A DNA stretch of 24,744 nt from Candidatus Baldrarchaeum yapensis (GCA_016840465.1 JAEOSH010000029.1:1-24744), one strand, 5' to 3'; positions 15,735 to 23,930 are shown, counted from the stretch's first letter. A program made the numbers and translations. The notes: generated by a model not told the origin, from the letters alone.

Positions 15735-17057
15735 TTAGTGGTAAAGGTATGTTGGTCTTGCGGGGATCGCCATGGCAGGAATGGCCTTTGTTTTCCCTTT
15801 TCGGGTTATTGCGGCAATAACTCCAATTATTATCGCGACAATTACAGCAATTACACCGATACCTAGGACAAGGGCTCCGTATCTTGATGGGATGGTCATA
15901 TGGAACTCCGTGATGGCAACGCTCTGTGATGCGACGCTGACATCTATCTGCTCACTTCCTCCGGCCTGTTTGGTCACCGCCTTCATCAAGCGGCCGACAG
16001 CAACCCTCTTGAGCATCCACGACAGCTTAAACGTCAGGTACCTCTCTATAGCTTCCAGCAATGGAGATACGAAATACTCCTTTATGAACTCGGTAACGAG
16101 CAACTCGACCAGTGATGGCACGTCAAACAGGTACTCCTCAATTATCTTGAACACCCAATCCGTGATCTTGGATGTGAACTCGGCATCATCAATGTCCAAC
16201 CGCAATTTTATGTTCGAGAACGTGACCTTCAGGGAATCAACGTCCTGAATGAACTTCAAACTCATCGGCTTGTCCACGAGCGCCTCTGCGTAGCCCGAAA
16301 CATTGATTTTCTCCGTTCCTGGTGCCGCCCACGTGACCTTATCCATCAAAGCCCCATCCACGTACAACTCCATTACAATGCTACTGTCAACGTTGTAGTT
16401 CACGACGAAGTCTGCATAAAGGTCGAAGTCGACCGATCCCTCAAATAGCACCTTGTCATCCATCAGGAACCTCAGCAGAAATTTTCCGTAACCAACTTTT
16501 GTCGACACGTTCTGCTTGCTCGTGTAGCTGTAACCTTCATTAGCGACCGGAAGGATCTTTGAACTGTTCAGGTTGAACGTCAGCGATGCAATGCCCGTGA
16601 AGTTGACTCGCTGCTCCCCAATCCCAGCATAAAAGTTGAAAATGACCGCCCACGCCAAAACCCCGGCCATAGTCATGTTTATGTAGTTGTCGGTGTCTAA
16701 AACCACCGTCAGCAGGTAGTTGCCCCGATCGAAGCTCGTAGTGATGTTGCCCTCTTCTCCCACACCCCACCATGACGACGTGTTTATCGTGCGATTCGCG
16801 GTCAACTCGGTACCGAGATAAAGCATGGTGCCCACTATCGGTATCTCGTACGATAGGTCTAGGTCTATTAGCTTCATTGCATTGCTTTGAACGGTTCCCG
16901 CCTCCCGATACCACCACAATGCAATGCTCCTAGTGTGGGTCTCGACGCCTTGCTCTAGGGGCATTGCTTGGAAGCAAATGGAAGTTAATGGCATCAACAA
17001 CAGTCCTGCGATCAGCAATAACGTGATCATCAGGGAGGTACTCCCAGCCATCCTCAT
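15735..17057 (-). CDS. Secreted surface protein with C-terminal membrane anchor
   Basis: About 440 residues. An N-terminal signal peptide or anchor (MRMAGSTSLMITLLLIAGLLLMPLTS) leads into a large beta-rich ectodomain with at least eight N-x-S/T glycosylation sequons. A helical region follows (about 300-370; VPSLVELLVTEFIKEYFVSP, YLTFKLSWMLKRV), then a C-terminal membrane helix (GALVLGIGVIAVIVAIIIGV) and a short basic tail. No family is recognised. ATG 17057 forms an ATGA overlap with the preceding gene and has GGAGG 4 nt before it; ATG 17051 is equally usable. Coupling to the next entry suggests a two-protein cell-surface complex. Confidence 0.75.
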   Translation of the reverse strand: MRMAGSTSLMITLLLIAGLLLMPLTSICFQAMPLEQGVETHTRSIALWWYREAGTVQSNAMKLIDLDLSYEIPIVGTMLYLGTELTANRTINTSSWWGVGEEGNITTSFDRGNYLLTVVLDTDNYINMTMAGVLAWAVIFNFYAGIGEQRVNFTGIASLTFNLNSSKILPVANEGYSYTSKQNVSTKVGYGKFLLRFLMDDKVLFEGSVDFDLYADFVVNYNVDSSIVMELYVDGALMDKVTWAAPGTEKINVSGYAEALVDKPMSLKFIQDVDSLKVTFSNIKLRLDIDDAEFTSKITDWVFKIIEEYLFDVPSLVELLVTEFIKEYFVSPLLEAIERYLTFKLSWMLKRVAVGRLMKAVTKQAGGSEQIDVSVASQSVAITEFHMTIPSRYGALVLGIGVIAVIVAIIIGVIAAITRKGKTKAIPAMAIPARPTYLYH

Positions 17058-17623
17058 GCCCCCTCCTGCGAGCCCGTCGGTGTGGTGACCGTTGGCGGTG
17101 TGACAGTCGGCCGGGCCGCCTTGTATCCTCTGTATATCCATAGACTATAAACAGCACTTCCGAGAATCAGGATCCCGATGACTATCATTGCAATGTCGCC
17201 AGCAGCGGGCCTGAAGGCATGCGCCTTATAACTCTCCTTAGCGATGATACCGAACTCTACGTGCACATCATCGATCCCTTTGTTGAGGATCCTCACCTCA
17301 TATTCCCCGGAAACCTGAGCGGTGAACGTTCTCGTAATGCTAACAAGATCGATGTCCGCCCAGACGATGTTCCCATTCGGATCCAATATCAATACGTCGA
17401 AAACGCTACCGCTCGCGTTTATGTAAAACTTGTCCCCCTCATTGAGTTCCGGCCACCACGTCCACTGGTAACCGGGCTCTATGGTTCTTGTCCAAGGCCC
17501 GTGCTCCACCCATATGTACTCCTCCACTTCCTTCACTGACAGCACTAGGCCGCCTATTATGCAACAGAACCCGATTACAAAGAGAATCACGCCTAGCCCT
17601 AAATATTCTTTCCCCTCCGGCAC
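17054..17623 (-). CDS. Membrane-anchored beta-sandwich surface protein
   Basis: 189 residues. Membrane helix at about 8-29, then an ectodomain of about 110 residues, a second membrane helix at about 142-164, and a Pro/Thr-rich cytoplasmic tail (RPTVTPPTVTTPTG). The ectodomain's GDKFYINASGSVFDVLILDP, then NGNIVWADID and SGEYEVRILN, reads like a GOLD/emp24-like or PKD-like beta sandwich, but this is only by pattern. GTG 17623 follows GGTGAGGGGAA, and AAAATATT (minus strand, about 17646-17653) is a possible TATA box. It is the first gene of the two-gene operon. Confidence 0.7.
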   Translation of the reverse strand: MPEGKEYLGLGVILFVIGFCCIIGGLVLSVKEVEEYIWVEHGPWTRTIEPGYQWTWWPELNEGDKFYINASGSVFDVLILDPNGNIVWADIDLVSITRTFTAQVSGEYEVRILNKGIDDVHVEFGIIAKESYKAHAFRPAAGDIAMIVIGILILGSAVYSLWIYRGYKAARPTVTPPTVTTPTGSQEGA

Positions 17624-18349
17624 TTCCCCTCACCTTATGCTCCCTAATATTTTGGCTTCACCATTCTCTTTCGCCACTACCATTTTTATCCTTTTCTATT
17701 GGCCAGTAGAGAGGCCTCTGACCCTCAAAACTGTACCGACAAATTATGTAAGTTCAACAACAAGAAGAGTCCTAATACGAATATCAGAAGGTATGAGGAT
17801 GCTATGCACGTAGCATTCTGATGCCAGAAAATGCCACGATGCGCCTAGCATTCACAGGTGCAGATTGTCCAAAAGCCCCGATACCGGCGTAACTCATTCA
17901 ATTTATTTAACGACTCTTTTTAGAACGATATCTGTAAATCAGACATAAATCTCCAAATGCAAATTTGATATATAATATTCCGGCTTCTCGACCCTTAATG
18001 AGAAAATTAAAGATATTTGCGACGAGATTTCTGAGAAAAAGAACACCCCTCAACGCAGTTTTCTCCCAACGGAGAAAGAACTTAGGAGATTACTTTGAGA
18101 CAAAAATAAAAACTTGATTTTTATCGCCTCCTTTATCGTCGGGCATGCTACGACAGCTCCTATCGCAATCGTAATAAAAATTTAATTTATTGAACGATAA
18201 GACCGTCACTCAAAAATTATACATCCGCACGAAGAATAGATGATTTTTATCGCGACGATCGGCAACGAGACTCGCGGTTCCCTCCATGACAAAATATAAG
18301 ATGCATAATTGCAATTATAATTACAGAAAATGTGTCTGTTGGTAGGGTG
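17624..18349. other. AT-rich gene-poor stretch
   Basis: No convincing long gene on either strand. There is a perfect hairpin ATGCTA (17799-17804) / TAGCAT (17811-17816) and a 13-base direct repeat TGATTTTTATCGC, once at about 18115-18127 and again at about 18241-18253. A possible leaderless small ORF at 17998 is listed separately. I see no tRNA or CRISPR repeats. Confidence 0.4.
17998..18117 (+). CDS. Possible 39-residue basic protein (leaderless)
   Basis: ATG 17998 lies about 25 nt downstream of TTGATATATAATA (17965-17977), a good TATA box with leaderless spacing. The product is very basic (RFLRKRTPLNAVFSQRRKN). It lacks an SD, a neighbour or a known motif, so it may be chance. Confidence 0.2.
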   Translation: MRKLKIFATRFLRKRTPLNAVFSQRRKNLGDYFETKIKT

Positions 18350-18871
18350 ATGAACTGTGGACTCCCGATAGCCCTCTTCGTGTTACTCCTGATAGGAATG
18401 GGGGCTCTCATCGGGGTGCATGAGTTACTTGTCCGAGACCGTGATCAGTAAACTCGAGATAGATCTAATAACAGTCGTGGGGCGGTTGCCAACTAATGCT
18501 GGTATTTAATGTTTGCAACTCGACAGACCACGACACTCGGTCACTCCTAATATCATACAGCACCTACGTCGGGGAAGAGAAAATAGGAAGTAGATGCTTC
18601 GGACTCTAGGTGATGGCGCACTCGAAAGAGATCGCATCCTCCTACATTTATGTGCATTTCACACATGTTCCTAGGGTTAGCGCAACAGGATCAGGGAAGG
18701 AACTCGGCAATGCTAGAAAACGATATAATCTTATGGAAAGGAGAACACATAAAATATGGAAAGAGGATGACGGTATTTGGAGAGAAATTTTATTATTCTT
18801 TTAGGATATGTTTAAAATCCGAAGATGACGAGGTTTACTCGCAAATTTTTCAGGTTATGACTGCTTTTTAA
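18350..18871 (+). pseudogene. Probable decayed membrane-anchored protein gene
   Basis: Four open stretches on one strand join into a plausible protein. ATG 18350 gives a signal-anchor (MNCGLPIALFVLLLIGMGAL) and stops at 18451. A shifted frame continues ISKLEIDLITVVGRLPTNAG. A third frame reads MLVFNVCNSTDHDTRSLLIS and STYVGEEKIGSRCFGL, passes a TAG (18607-18609), and goes on VMAHSKEIASSYIYVHFTHVP. A last frame gives GKRMTVFGEKFYYSFRICL and ends at 18871, 17 nt into the MFS gene's 3' end. That implies two or three frameshifts and one nonsense codon. Only the first 33 codons are surely open, behind GGTAGGGTG; they could instead be a real small membrane peptide. Confidence 0.4.
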
Positions 18872-20027
18872 AGAACAACAAGAATGTTACAATACAGAGC
18901 GATACTAACAGTAGGTCTAGAGAGACGACACCATTGAGACCAAATAGTATGAAGAGGTAATAGGGAGCCACGGGTCCCAAAGCGTATCCGACAAAGCGGA
19001 AGAATCCATAGATGGAAGTTGCTGTGGCCCTAAGTTCGGGGTTTATTTCTATGGCTAGGGTGTTTAGCGGGATGAAGGTGAAGGTTATAGATGATCCCAT
19101 TGCGAATAAAAGTAGGGGGAGATAAGTGAACCAGTCAATGAACATATACATTGATATTATCACGGTTAGGCTTAGAACTCCGACGATCACAACTCTTTTG
19201 CGTCCAAGTTTATCGGTCAGATAGCCGCCGACGAGACTGGCACAAATCCCGCCAAGACCCGCTATGAATAAGTAGAATCCCCATACGTCGGATGTGAGAT
19301 TGTAAGGGGGATATAAAACTATATTTGATAAGAATGTGTAAATGCTCATTCTCGTAAAGAAGAGAGACATGCCTATCATTCCCAATATGACGAGGGATGG
19401 ATCGAAGAGCCCCCGCTTTAATGTTTCGAATGCGTATTTTCTGTCAAATCGTCGAGATTCTTTTTCTTCTAATTTCAAAAAGAACGTTGTAAATAATAAC
19501 GTCAAACTTAAGGATAGTATTACCAAGAATGCGTACCTCCAGCAAAGAAGACCTAGAAATCCCCCAACTAGAGGCCCTAAGGTCGTTCCTAAGGTCGTGA
19601 GAAGCGCACCAACTCCCATAATCTTCCCCCTTTTACTTGCTTCGAAAATATCACCTATCAATGCCATGGAGATTGGAGTTACGAACGCCGAGCCTACGCC
19701 TTGTAATGCTCTAGAAAAGAGGAATATTGTGATATCTGGGGATAGATACGCAAGCAGAGCCCCAAGTGAGTACATTATTGCGCCAATGAGGAGTATTTTT
19801 CTTCTTCCATAGAATAGATCACTTAACAGGCCGGAAAACAACTGAATTGCACCAAATGGTACCATGTAAAATGTTATAGACAGATTGACATATAACATTC
19901 CGACATTAAAATCGCTACTAATGTGTTTAAAGAGGGGAAGAATCATGTTGCCTGCAAAAGGACCGCTGAAAACTGCAATAATGAAAATGAGCATCACAAC
20001 TATTTTTGTTCTCTCTTGCGCGAGCAT
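18855..20027 (-). CDS. MFS transporter, drug-efflux type
   Basis: 390 residues with 12 predicted membrane helices. Motif A appears after helix 2 (GLLSDLFYGRRKIL) and again in the second half (GYLTDKLGRKRVV). The helix-4 region RALQGVGSAFVTP and the helix-5 GTTLGPLVGGFLG motif C mark it as a drug:H+ antiporter (DHA) type exporter. The substrate cannot be inferred. The start is ATG 20027 after GGCGTGAG. It is the only intact gene between 17624 and 22026. Its 3' end overlaps the convergent decayed gene by 17 nt. Confidence 0.85.
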   Translation of the reverse strand: MLAQERTKIVVMLIFIIAVFSGPFAGNMILPLFKHISSDFNVGMLYVNLSITFYMVPFGAIQLFSGLLSDLFYGRRKILLIGAIMYSLGALLAYLSPDITIFLFSRALQGVGSAFVTPISMALIGDIFEASKRGKIMGVGALLTTLGTTLGPLVGGFLGLLCWRYAFLVILSLSLTLLFTTFFLKLEEKESRRFDRKYAFETLKRGLFDPSLVILGMIGMSLFFTRMSIYTFLSNIVLYPPYNLTSDVWGFYLFIAGLGGICASLVGGYLTDKLGRKRVVIVGVLSLTVIISMYMFIDWFTYLPLLLFAMGSSITFTFIPLNTLAIEINPELRATATSIYGFFRFVGYALGPVAPYYLFILFGLNGVVSLDLLLVSLCIVTFLLFFKKQS

Positions 20028-20079
20028 GAGTTCTCACGCCTCGCAACCGGAAGCTTTCTATTCTCCTGATAATTCTTGA

Positions 20080-20382
20080 TAAATAAAAAGTAACATCCTG
20101 TTAGTACTTCTGAAACTTTCTGAGGAATGGACATTTATAGTCTATCCATCCATTCACGCCACCCTCACCCTGCGGCGAAACGCGCACCAGCGGGCGCAAC
20201 ACTAAGCAATATCATGCAAACACAAAACACCAGCCAAGGACGGGCGCGTATCAACCATCCACTCGAAGGAGAGCATACCAAGCGCATTGAGAAAACGCAT
20301 GTGACCCGTCGGGGGCCGAAGCATAGCGCGAAATAAGGTAAACATATGAAAAATAAGTAATCGCAGAAATAGGTAACAAAAA
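20080..20382. other. No supported gene; GC-shifted segment
   Basis: About 20150-20335 is clearly richer in CG and GCG than the AT-rich DNA on both sides. Both strands have short open frames of 60-70 codons with no recognisable features. It could be a remnant of foreign DNA. I see no terminal repeats, transposase motif or RNA gene. Confidence 0.3.
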
Positions 20383-20654
20383 CTATCTAAGCGCAACGCT
20401 GCGCGAGCACGTCCGCACCCTTCGTGCCCCTACCATCTGATTGCGCATCTCAACGCCCATCTCCGCCAGTACTCTAAAGTATCATCCAATGATAAGCCGT
20501 GACGTGCAATCACAATCTACTTCTCCCCGCGCCGGTAAACAATGAGATCAACCCCTATCTGCCACCTCTCATTGCCCGCTCTCACAACGTACAGCGCATC
20601 GTTGATATTCTCTGCATTTTTCTTAAGCTGAAGTGTTACGAAGTCAAGGAGCAT
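20383..20654 (-). pseudogene. Decayed small soluble protein gene
   Basis: On the minus strand ATG 20654 opens MLLDFVTLQLKKNAENINDA then LYVVRAGNERWQIGVDLIVY up to a TAG (20517-20519). The same frame continues sensibly past it (IVIARHGLSLDDTLEYWR), and a shift near 20460 joins MGVEMRNQMVGARRVRTCSR to a final stop at 20383. One nonsense and one frameshift would restore about 95 residues. The family is not recognised; the C-terminus is Arg-rich. Chance cannot be excluded. Confidence 0.35.
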
Positions 20655-20924
20655 GTGAGGGGTCAGATGATGACGGTCATGAAGTTATTAGAGACCGTGG
20701 CCTTCATCAGGGATCTAGAAGAACATCGCTCTATTGAGTTTGCGGTTGCTAGCGTGCTAAAATAGGATACTTGCCGTGGTGTATCTCGGTTACCTGCTAG
20801 TGCGCCAATATTCCATGCTGTTAAGTGCTGGTAGGCGCCCTAAATCCTTCACATTCTTTAAGAAAAAGATCAGAAGCACTAACCAACATTCATTTTATTA
20901 GAGCGACATAACTGTAGTTTATGA
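20655..20924. other. No supported gene
   Basis: On the plus strand a 32-codon frame from ATG 20667 (MMTVMKLLETVAFIRDLEEH, ends 20765) follows GAGGGG and looks like the tail of an antitoxin-type helix, but it overlaps nothing recognisable. The rest is AT-rich and featureless. Confidence 0.25.
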
Positions 20925-21698
20925 TTATGAAATTTGCATAGGTGTGAAAGTAGATACTATGTTTACCGAGATACTGTCTATTCTTATGCCCTGCTTCTGT
21001 AGCAATACTCTTAGGTTAACAATAAATTTTCGGTGAGGCTTCCAAAAGTAAAGAACTGTTATCAGGAAAATTGGCCCAGTACTCATTAATAGTATTACTA
21101 TCAGAAAAACTATGGTGTCAATTAACTGTACTCTCGTAAATAAGGTTATCAGAAAGCCCGTGATGGCACCTATTCCTGCAAACCCTCTGATATATGTTAA
21201 TAGGCGCTCACCAATGTTAAGCACCCTGTCCCTACCTTCAGCATAAAGAGATCAGCCGCTATCAATGATAATCCAGATCATGGGGGAATCACAACAACTG
21301 CAGGTGCGAATACAATTATGAATATTATGGCGGTACTATTAACGATGTCATCCATTGTACGGAGGTTTAACTCCTTAAAGAGAATGTTTAAAATTCCAAA
21401 AAGCATGAGGACGAGACATACCGATTTGTCCATTGCCTTGGGAATTGTTTTCTCGACAGCGGTGGCACTCAGTATTCTGCCGGATATGAAGCTTCGACCC
21501 CTTTAGAGACTCTGTGTTTTTGCATCCAGTTAGCAGTGCTATGATTGGCATAAGTATCTTTAGAAAATAAGAGCTAGAGATGAGCTTACCTATTATGTAC
21601 CAGAATGCAGAAAGAAACTGCCACCGAGGCTATTAGTATTGGAAAAACATAGAAATTACGAGATATATGAGTATGGAACCTAGATCATGAGCGCCCAT
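20925..21698 (-). pseudogene. Decayed integral membrane protein gene
   Basis: Read leftward from ATG 21698, hydrophobic segments appear one after another in changing frames: MGAHDLGSILIYLVISMFF, then PILIASVAVSFCI, then WYIIGKLISSSYFLKILMPI and IALLTGCKN, then a 75-codon stretch (about 21505-21279: FISGRILSATAVEKTIPKAM, CLVLMLFGILNILFKELN, AIIFIIVFAPAVVVIPP). A further shift gives MIWIIIDSG, an in-frame TGA (21252-21254), and SLYAEGRDRVLNIGERLLTY followed by GFLITLFTRVQLIDTIVFLI, ILLMSTGPIFLITVLYFW and a polar tail. Four or more frameshifts and one stop break a protein of about 250 residues with six or so helices. The last 99 codons (GTG 21224 to 20925) stay open. The family is unknown. Confidence 0.65.
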
Positions 21699-22026
21699 AG
21701 ACCTTTAAGGACACCTATTCCTTGCATTGACGTCCACCACAATTTTGGTAGTCCATCCCGATCTCTGTATCATTAGCAATCAAATAATCAAATAACGCAA
21801 ATTTCATGCCGTCATGATTAAAAATTAAACATCCATTAAAAAGCCCTCATCTCCATTGCAAGTCGTACGGAGCGCGACTAGGCGTGGCGCACTCTCTTGT
21901 GGTTTTATGTTAGCGGTATTACGATGTCGGATGCACTTTTCTATTTTCCGCCCACTTGTAATAGGTAATCATTATGCTGACAAATGACAACCTTTTGGTA
22001 AGTTCACAGATTCGAAGATTTTAAAA
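21699..22026. other. Intergenic, nothing supported
   Basis: AT-rich, no open frame with coding features on either strand. Its right end carries the AT-rich ATTTTAAAAG (22018-22027) that serves as the likely TATA box of the following vapBC operon. Confidence 0.4.
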
Positions 22027-22048
22027 GAACATGTACATGTACATGTTC
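22027..22048. promoter_or_regulatory. Perfect 22-bp palindrome, vapBC operator
   Basis: The arm GAACATGTACA is followed directly by its exact inverse complement, so ACATGT occurs three times in register. It abuts TTTTAAAAG on the left and ends 11 bp before the antitoxin ATG at 22060; another ACATGT overlaps the start region (22053-22058). The position covers the likely transcription start, as expected for autorepression by an AbrB-type VapB dimer. Confidence 0.65.
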
Positions 22049-22059
22049 AGGTGACATGT

Positions 22060-22305
22060 ATGGAAGAGTACGTCGTGAGCGTCACGAATCGGTACATGAT
22101 AACAATACCCGCCAGGCTGAGGAGAAAGTACGGGATAGAGAAGGGGGCAAAACTCCTGATAAGGGATGTGGGGAACGGAATACTGATAGTTCCACCAAAG
22201 TCGTTTGAGGAAATGTTCGGCATCGATAAAAATCATAAAGAGGTGCTGCTGGAAGCAATAAAGGAGTTGGACCGCGAACACCGGGAGGAGGCTACCCACG
22301 ATTGA
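22060..22305 (+). CDS. vapB: AbrB/SpoVT-type antitoxin VapB
   Basis: 81 residues. The swapped-hairpin DNA-binding motif is clear at the N-terminus: VVSVTNRYMITIPARLRRKY, then IEKGAKLLIRDVGNGILIVPP. The C-terminal helix (about 50-81, acidic) would bind and neutralise the toxin. ATG 22060 has GGTGA 6 nt upstream; GTG 22051 is less likely. The stop overlaps the toxin's TTG start as TTGA. It would repress its own promoter through the palindrome immediately upstream. Confidence 0.85.
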   Translation: MEEYVVSVTNRYMITIPARLRRKYGIEKGAKLLIRDVGNGILIVPPKSFEEMFGIDKNHKEVLLEAIKELDREHREEATHD

Positions 22306-22700
22306 AGAAGTACGTCATCGACGCGGGAGTCCTCACGCTCTACTTTGTGGGCGACGAAAGAGTAAAGCCGTACATAAGTGAGGTGTTTTCAGGGTCTGCA
22401 ATCGGGATGATATGCCAGGTCAACCTCGCAGAATACTACTATAAAACCTGCCAGAAGCTGGGAAAGGATGTCGCGAAGACCCGCTACCACTGGATACTCT
22501 CCTCACCCATCAGGATTGTTCCGACAAATGACAACCTGACAATCACAGCCGGAAACCTGAAATGCAAATACCGAGGATTACTGTCACTGGCCGACTGCTA
22601 CGCTCTTGCCCTGGCAATCCTGAACAATGCAACCCTCCTGACAACCGACAGCGGCCTCAAGGAGACTCAAGAGGTGCCCGTTAAGTACTTTAAGGTATGA
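22302..22700 (+). CDS. vapC: PIN-domain toxin VapC
   Basis: 132 residues, standard VapC length. Active-site acids are in order: YVIDAGVLTLYF (Asp7), QVNLAEYYY (Glu44), LLSLADCYALALAI (Asp97) and LLTTDSGLKE (Asp115). It is a Mg-dependent endoribonuclease toxin that cuts structured RNA when free of VapB. It starts at TTG 22302 in a TTGA overlap with the antitoxin stop, so the toxin depends on antitoxin translation and a weak initiator. Confidence 0.85.
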   Translation: MKKYVIDAGVLTLYFVGDERVKPYISEVFSGSAIGMICQVNLAEYYYKTCQKLGKDVAKTRYHWILSSPIRIVPTNDNLTITAGNLKCKYRGLLSLADCYALALAILNNATLLTTDSGLKETQEVPVKYFKV

Positions 22701-22741
22701 TCAACGCGTCATAGGATATTAAGACTTTTTGACAATCTTCA

Positions 22742-22888
22742 CTATACAATCATTTTCCTTTTTAGGGCCTCATTTCGATTAATCGGATCCTCGAATAATC
22801 TATACCCGCCAAACCCGCCGAGCCTTACCACCCGCCCATCAATCGATATAAATACTGGATTTTTCTTTATATTTTCGTTGCAAAACAT
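22742..22888 (-). CDS. Possible 48-residue protein between two vapBC modules
   Basis: A minus-strand frame from ATG 22888 to TAG 22742. The product begins MFCNENIKKNPVFISIDGRV and continues VRLGGFGGYRLFEDP, then a basic tail NRNEALKRKMIV. Its composition looks like real protein, with a hydrophobic strand, a Gly turn and no low complexity. It may be the surviving C-terminus of a longer gene, since a TAA lies just upstream in frame. No SD is visible. Confidence 0.35.
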   Translation of the reverse strand: MFCNENIKKNPVFISIDGRVVRLGGFGGYRLFEDPINRNEALKRKMIV

Positions 22889-23091
22889 GCAACCTTAACG
22901 AACTAACAGCCGCTAAGACTTGAATAACCGATGAACAAACGCTTAAACTCAAACACGAATCAGGATACTCGTACTCGGAAGGAACGACTTTTATCTCCCC
23001 GTCCCGTTCACCGCATTAATTGTGCAACGATTTTTACGTCATCGAACACAGCAGTGAACAAACTTGATTCGTCATACAAAGATGTATTTAA

Positions 23092-23101
23092 ATTCATGAA
23101 T
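23092..23101. promoter_or_regulatory. Palindrome at the promoter of the second vapBC
   Basis: ATTCATGAAT is a perfect dyad joined to a TATA-like GTATTTAAA (23084-23092), about 30 bp upstream of the antitoxin ATG 23129. TGATTC at about 23065 and GAATCA at 23098-23103 add a wider inverted pair. It is a plausible operator for the ribbon-helix-helix antitoxin. Confidence 0.35.
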
Positions 23102-23128
23102 CATCATTCATCATTGATGGTGATACCG

Positions 23129-23368
23129 ATGAAGGTTGTTCAGACGAGGCTTAACAGCATCGAGTACGAAATGTTGCGGAAGTACGCCGAAGCCAAGGGG
23201 CTCACGATCACCGAGGCGCTCAGGGAGATCATCAGAAAAGCGGTAATGGAAGAAGAAATCGACAAAAATGATCCCATATTTGTGGAGGGACCGGCCGCTA
23301 AAAGGACAGGGCAGGTCGATAGAACCTCGGAGGAACACGATAAGGTGCTCTACGGTGATAGGGATTGA
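23129..23368 (+). CDS. vapB: Ribbon-helix-helix antitoxin VapB
   Basis: 79 residues. MKVVQTRLNSIEYEMLRKYA then AEAKGLTITEALREIIRKAV is a ribbon-helix-helix (CopG-like) fold: one strand, then two helices. The acidic tail with YGDRD at the end is the toxin-binding part. ATG 23129 has GGTGA 5 nt upstream (23119-23123). Longer in-frame starts up to 22931 have no SD and read low-quality sequence. The stop overlaps the toxin TTG as TTGA. Confidence 0.8.
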   Translation: MKVVQTRLNSIEYEMLRKYAEAKGLTITEALREIIRKAVMEEEIDKNDPIFVEGPAAKRTGQVDRTSEEHDKVLYGDRD

Positions 23369-23772
23369 TATTCGTAGACACCACCGCATTCTACGCCCTC
23401 GAAGTCGAAGATGATGTCAACCACGAAAGGGCCCAGTCCTTCCTTTTGAACGAAATACGCACCGGGAAGTACGGAATCATGATAACATCCGACTACGTGG
23501 TCGACGAGACGCTGACACTATTAAGGATGAGACGGGGAGTACAGATGGCCCTGAAATTCTATGATAAGATAAGCAGGAGCAGAAGCATCCGAATAGTATG
23601 GATAAACGAGGAAATATTCAATGAGGCGCTGGAAATCTTCAAGAAAAACGGAAAACTGAAGTGGAGCTTCACCGACTGTACAAGCTTCGCCATAATGAAG
23701 GCCCTAAACATACGCTTCGCATTCACGTTCGACAAGAACTTCAAACAGGCCGGATTCATTAAACTCCCATAG
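23365..23772 (+). CDS. vapC: PIN-domain toxin VapC
   Basis: 135 residues. MIFVDTTAFYALEVEDD has the first Asp (Asp5), ITSDYVVDETLTLLRMRRG the second acidic pair, WSFTDCTSFAIMKA the third (Asp about 107), and FAFTFDKNF the fourth. Typical VapC ribonuclease layout. It starts at TTG 23365, four bases before the antitoxin gene's end, the same arrangement as the module at 22060-22700. The two toxins are only distantly similar, so they are separate acquisitions rather than a recent duplication. Confidence 0.85.
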   Translation: MIFVDTTAFYALEVEDDVNHERAQSFLLNEIRTGKYGIMITSDYVVDETLTLLRMRRGVQMALKFYDKISRSRSIRIVWINEEIFNEALEIFKKNGKLKWSFTDCTSFAIMKALNIRFAFTFDKNFKQAGFIKLP

Positions 23773-23930
23773 TAGCACTCCAAGGAAGAAAGGACTTTCT
23801 GATTCGTCGTTATCCTTTTCTTAAGTTGGCTTCTGCTGGCAGTATTATAACGCTAAAATACCTCATCCGTCTCCAACTATCAGTCCTAGATCCACCTGGG
23901 AGTAAATCGTAAAAACTCCCATTAAAACGG

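Noticed and set aside
18115-18253. 13-base direct repeat TGATTTTTATCGC as an att site or origin
   Set aside because: Only two copies in AT-rich DNA, with no integrase, tRNA or initiator gene nearby.
20127-20336. 69-codon frame in the GC-shifted segment
   Set aside because: No motif, SD or homologue-like composition; both strands are open because of base composition.
21318-21506. 62-codon plus-strand frame with a hydrophobic end
   Set aside because: It is antisense to the decayed membrane gene; the minus strand gives a longer, more coherent hydrophobic protein there.
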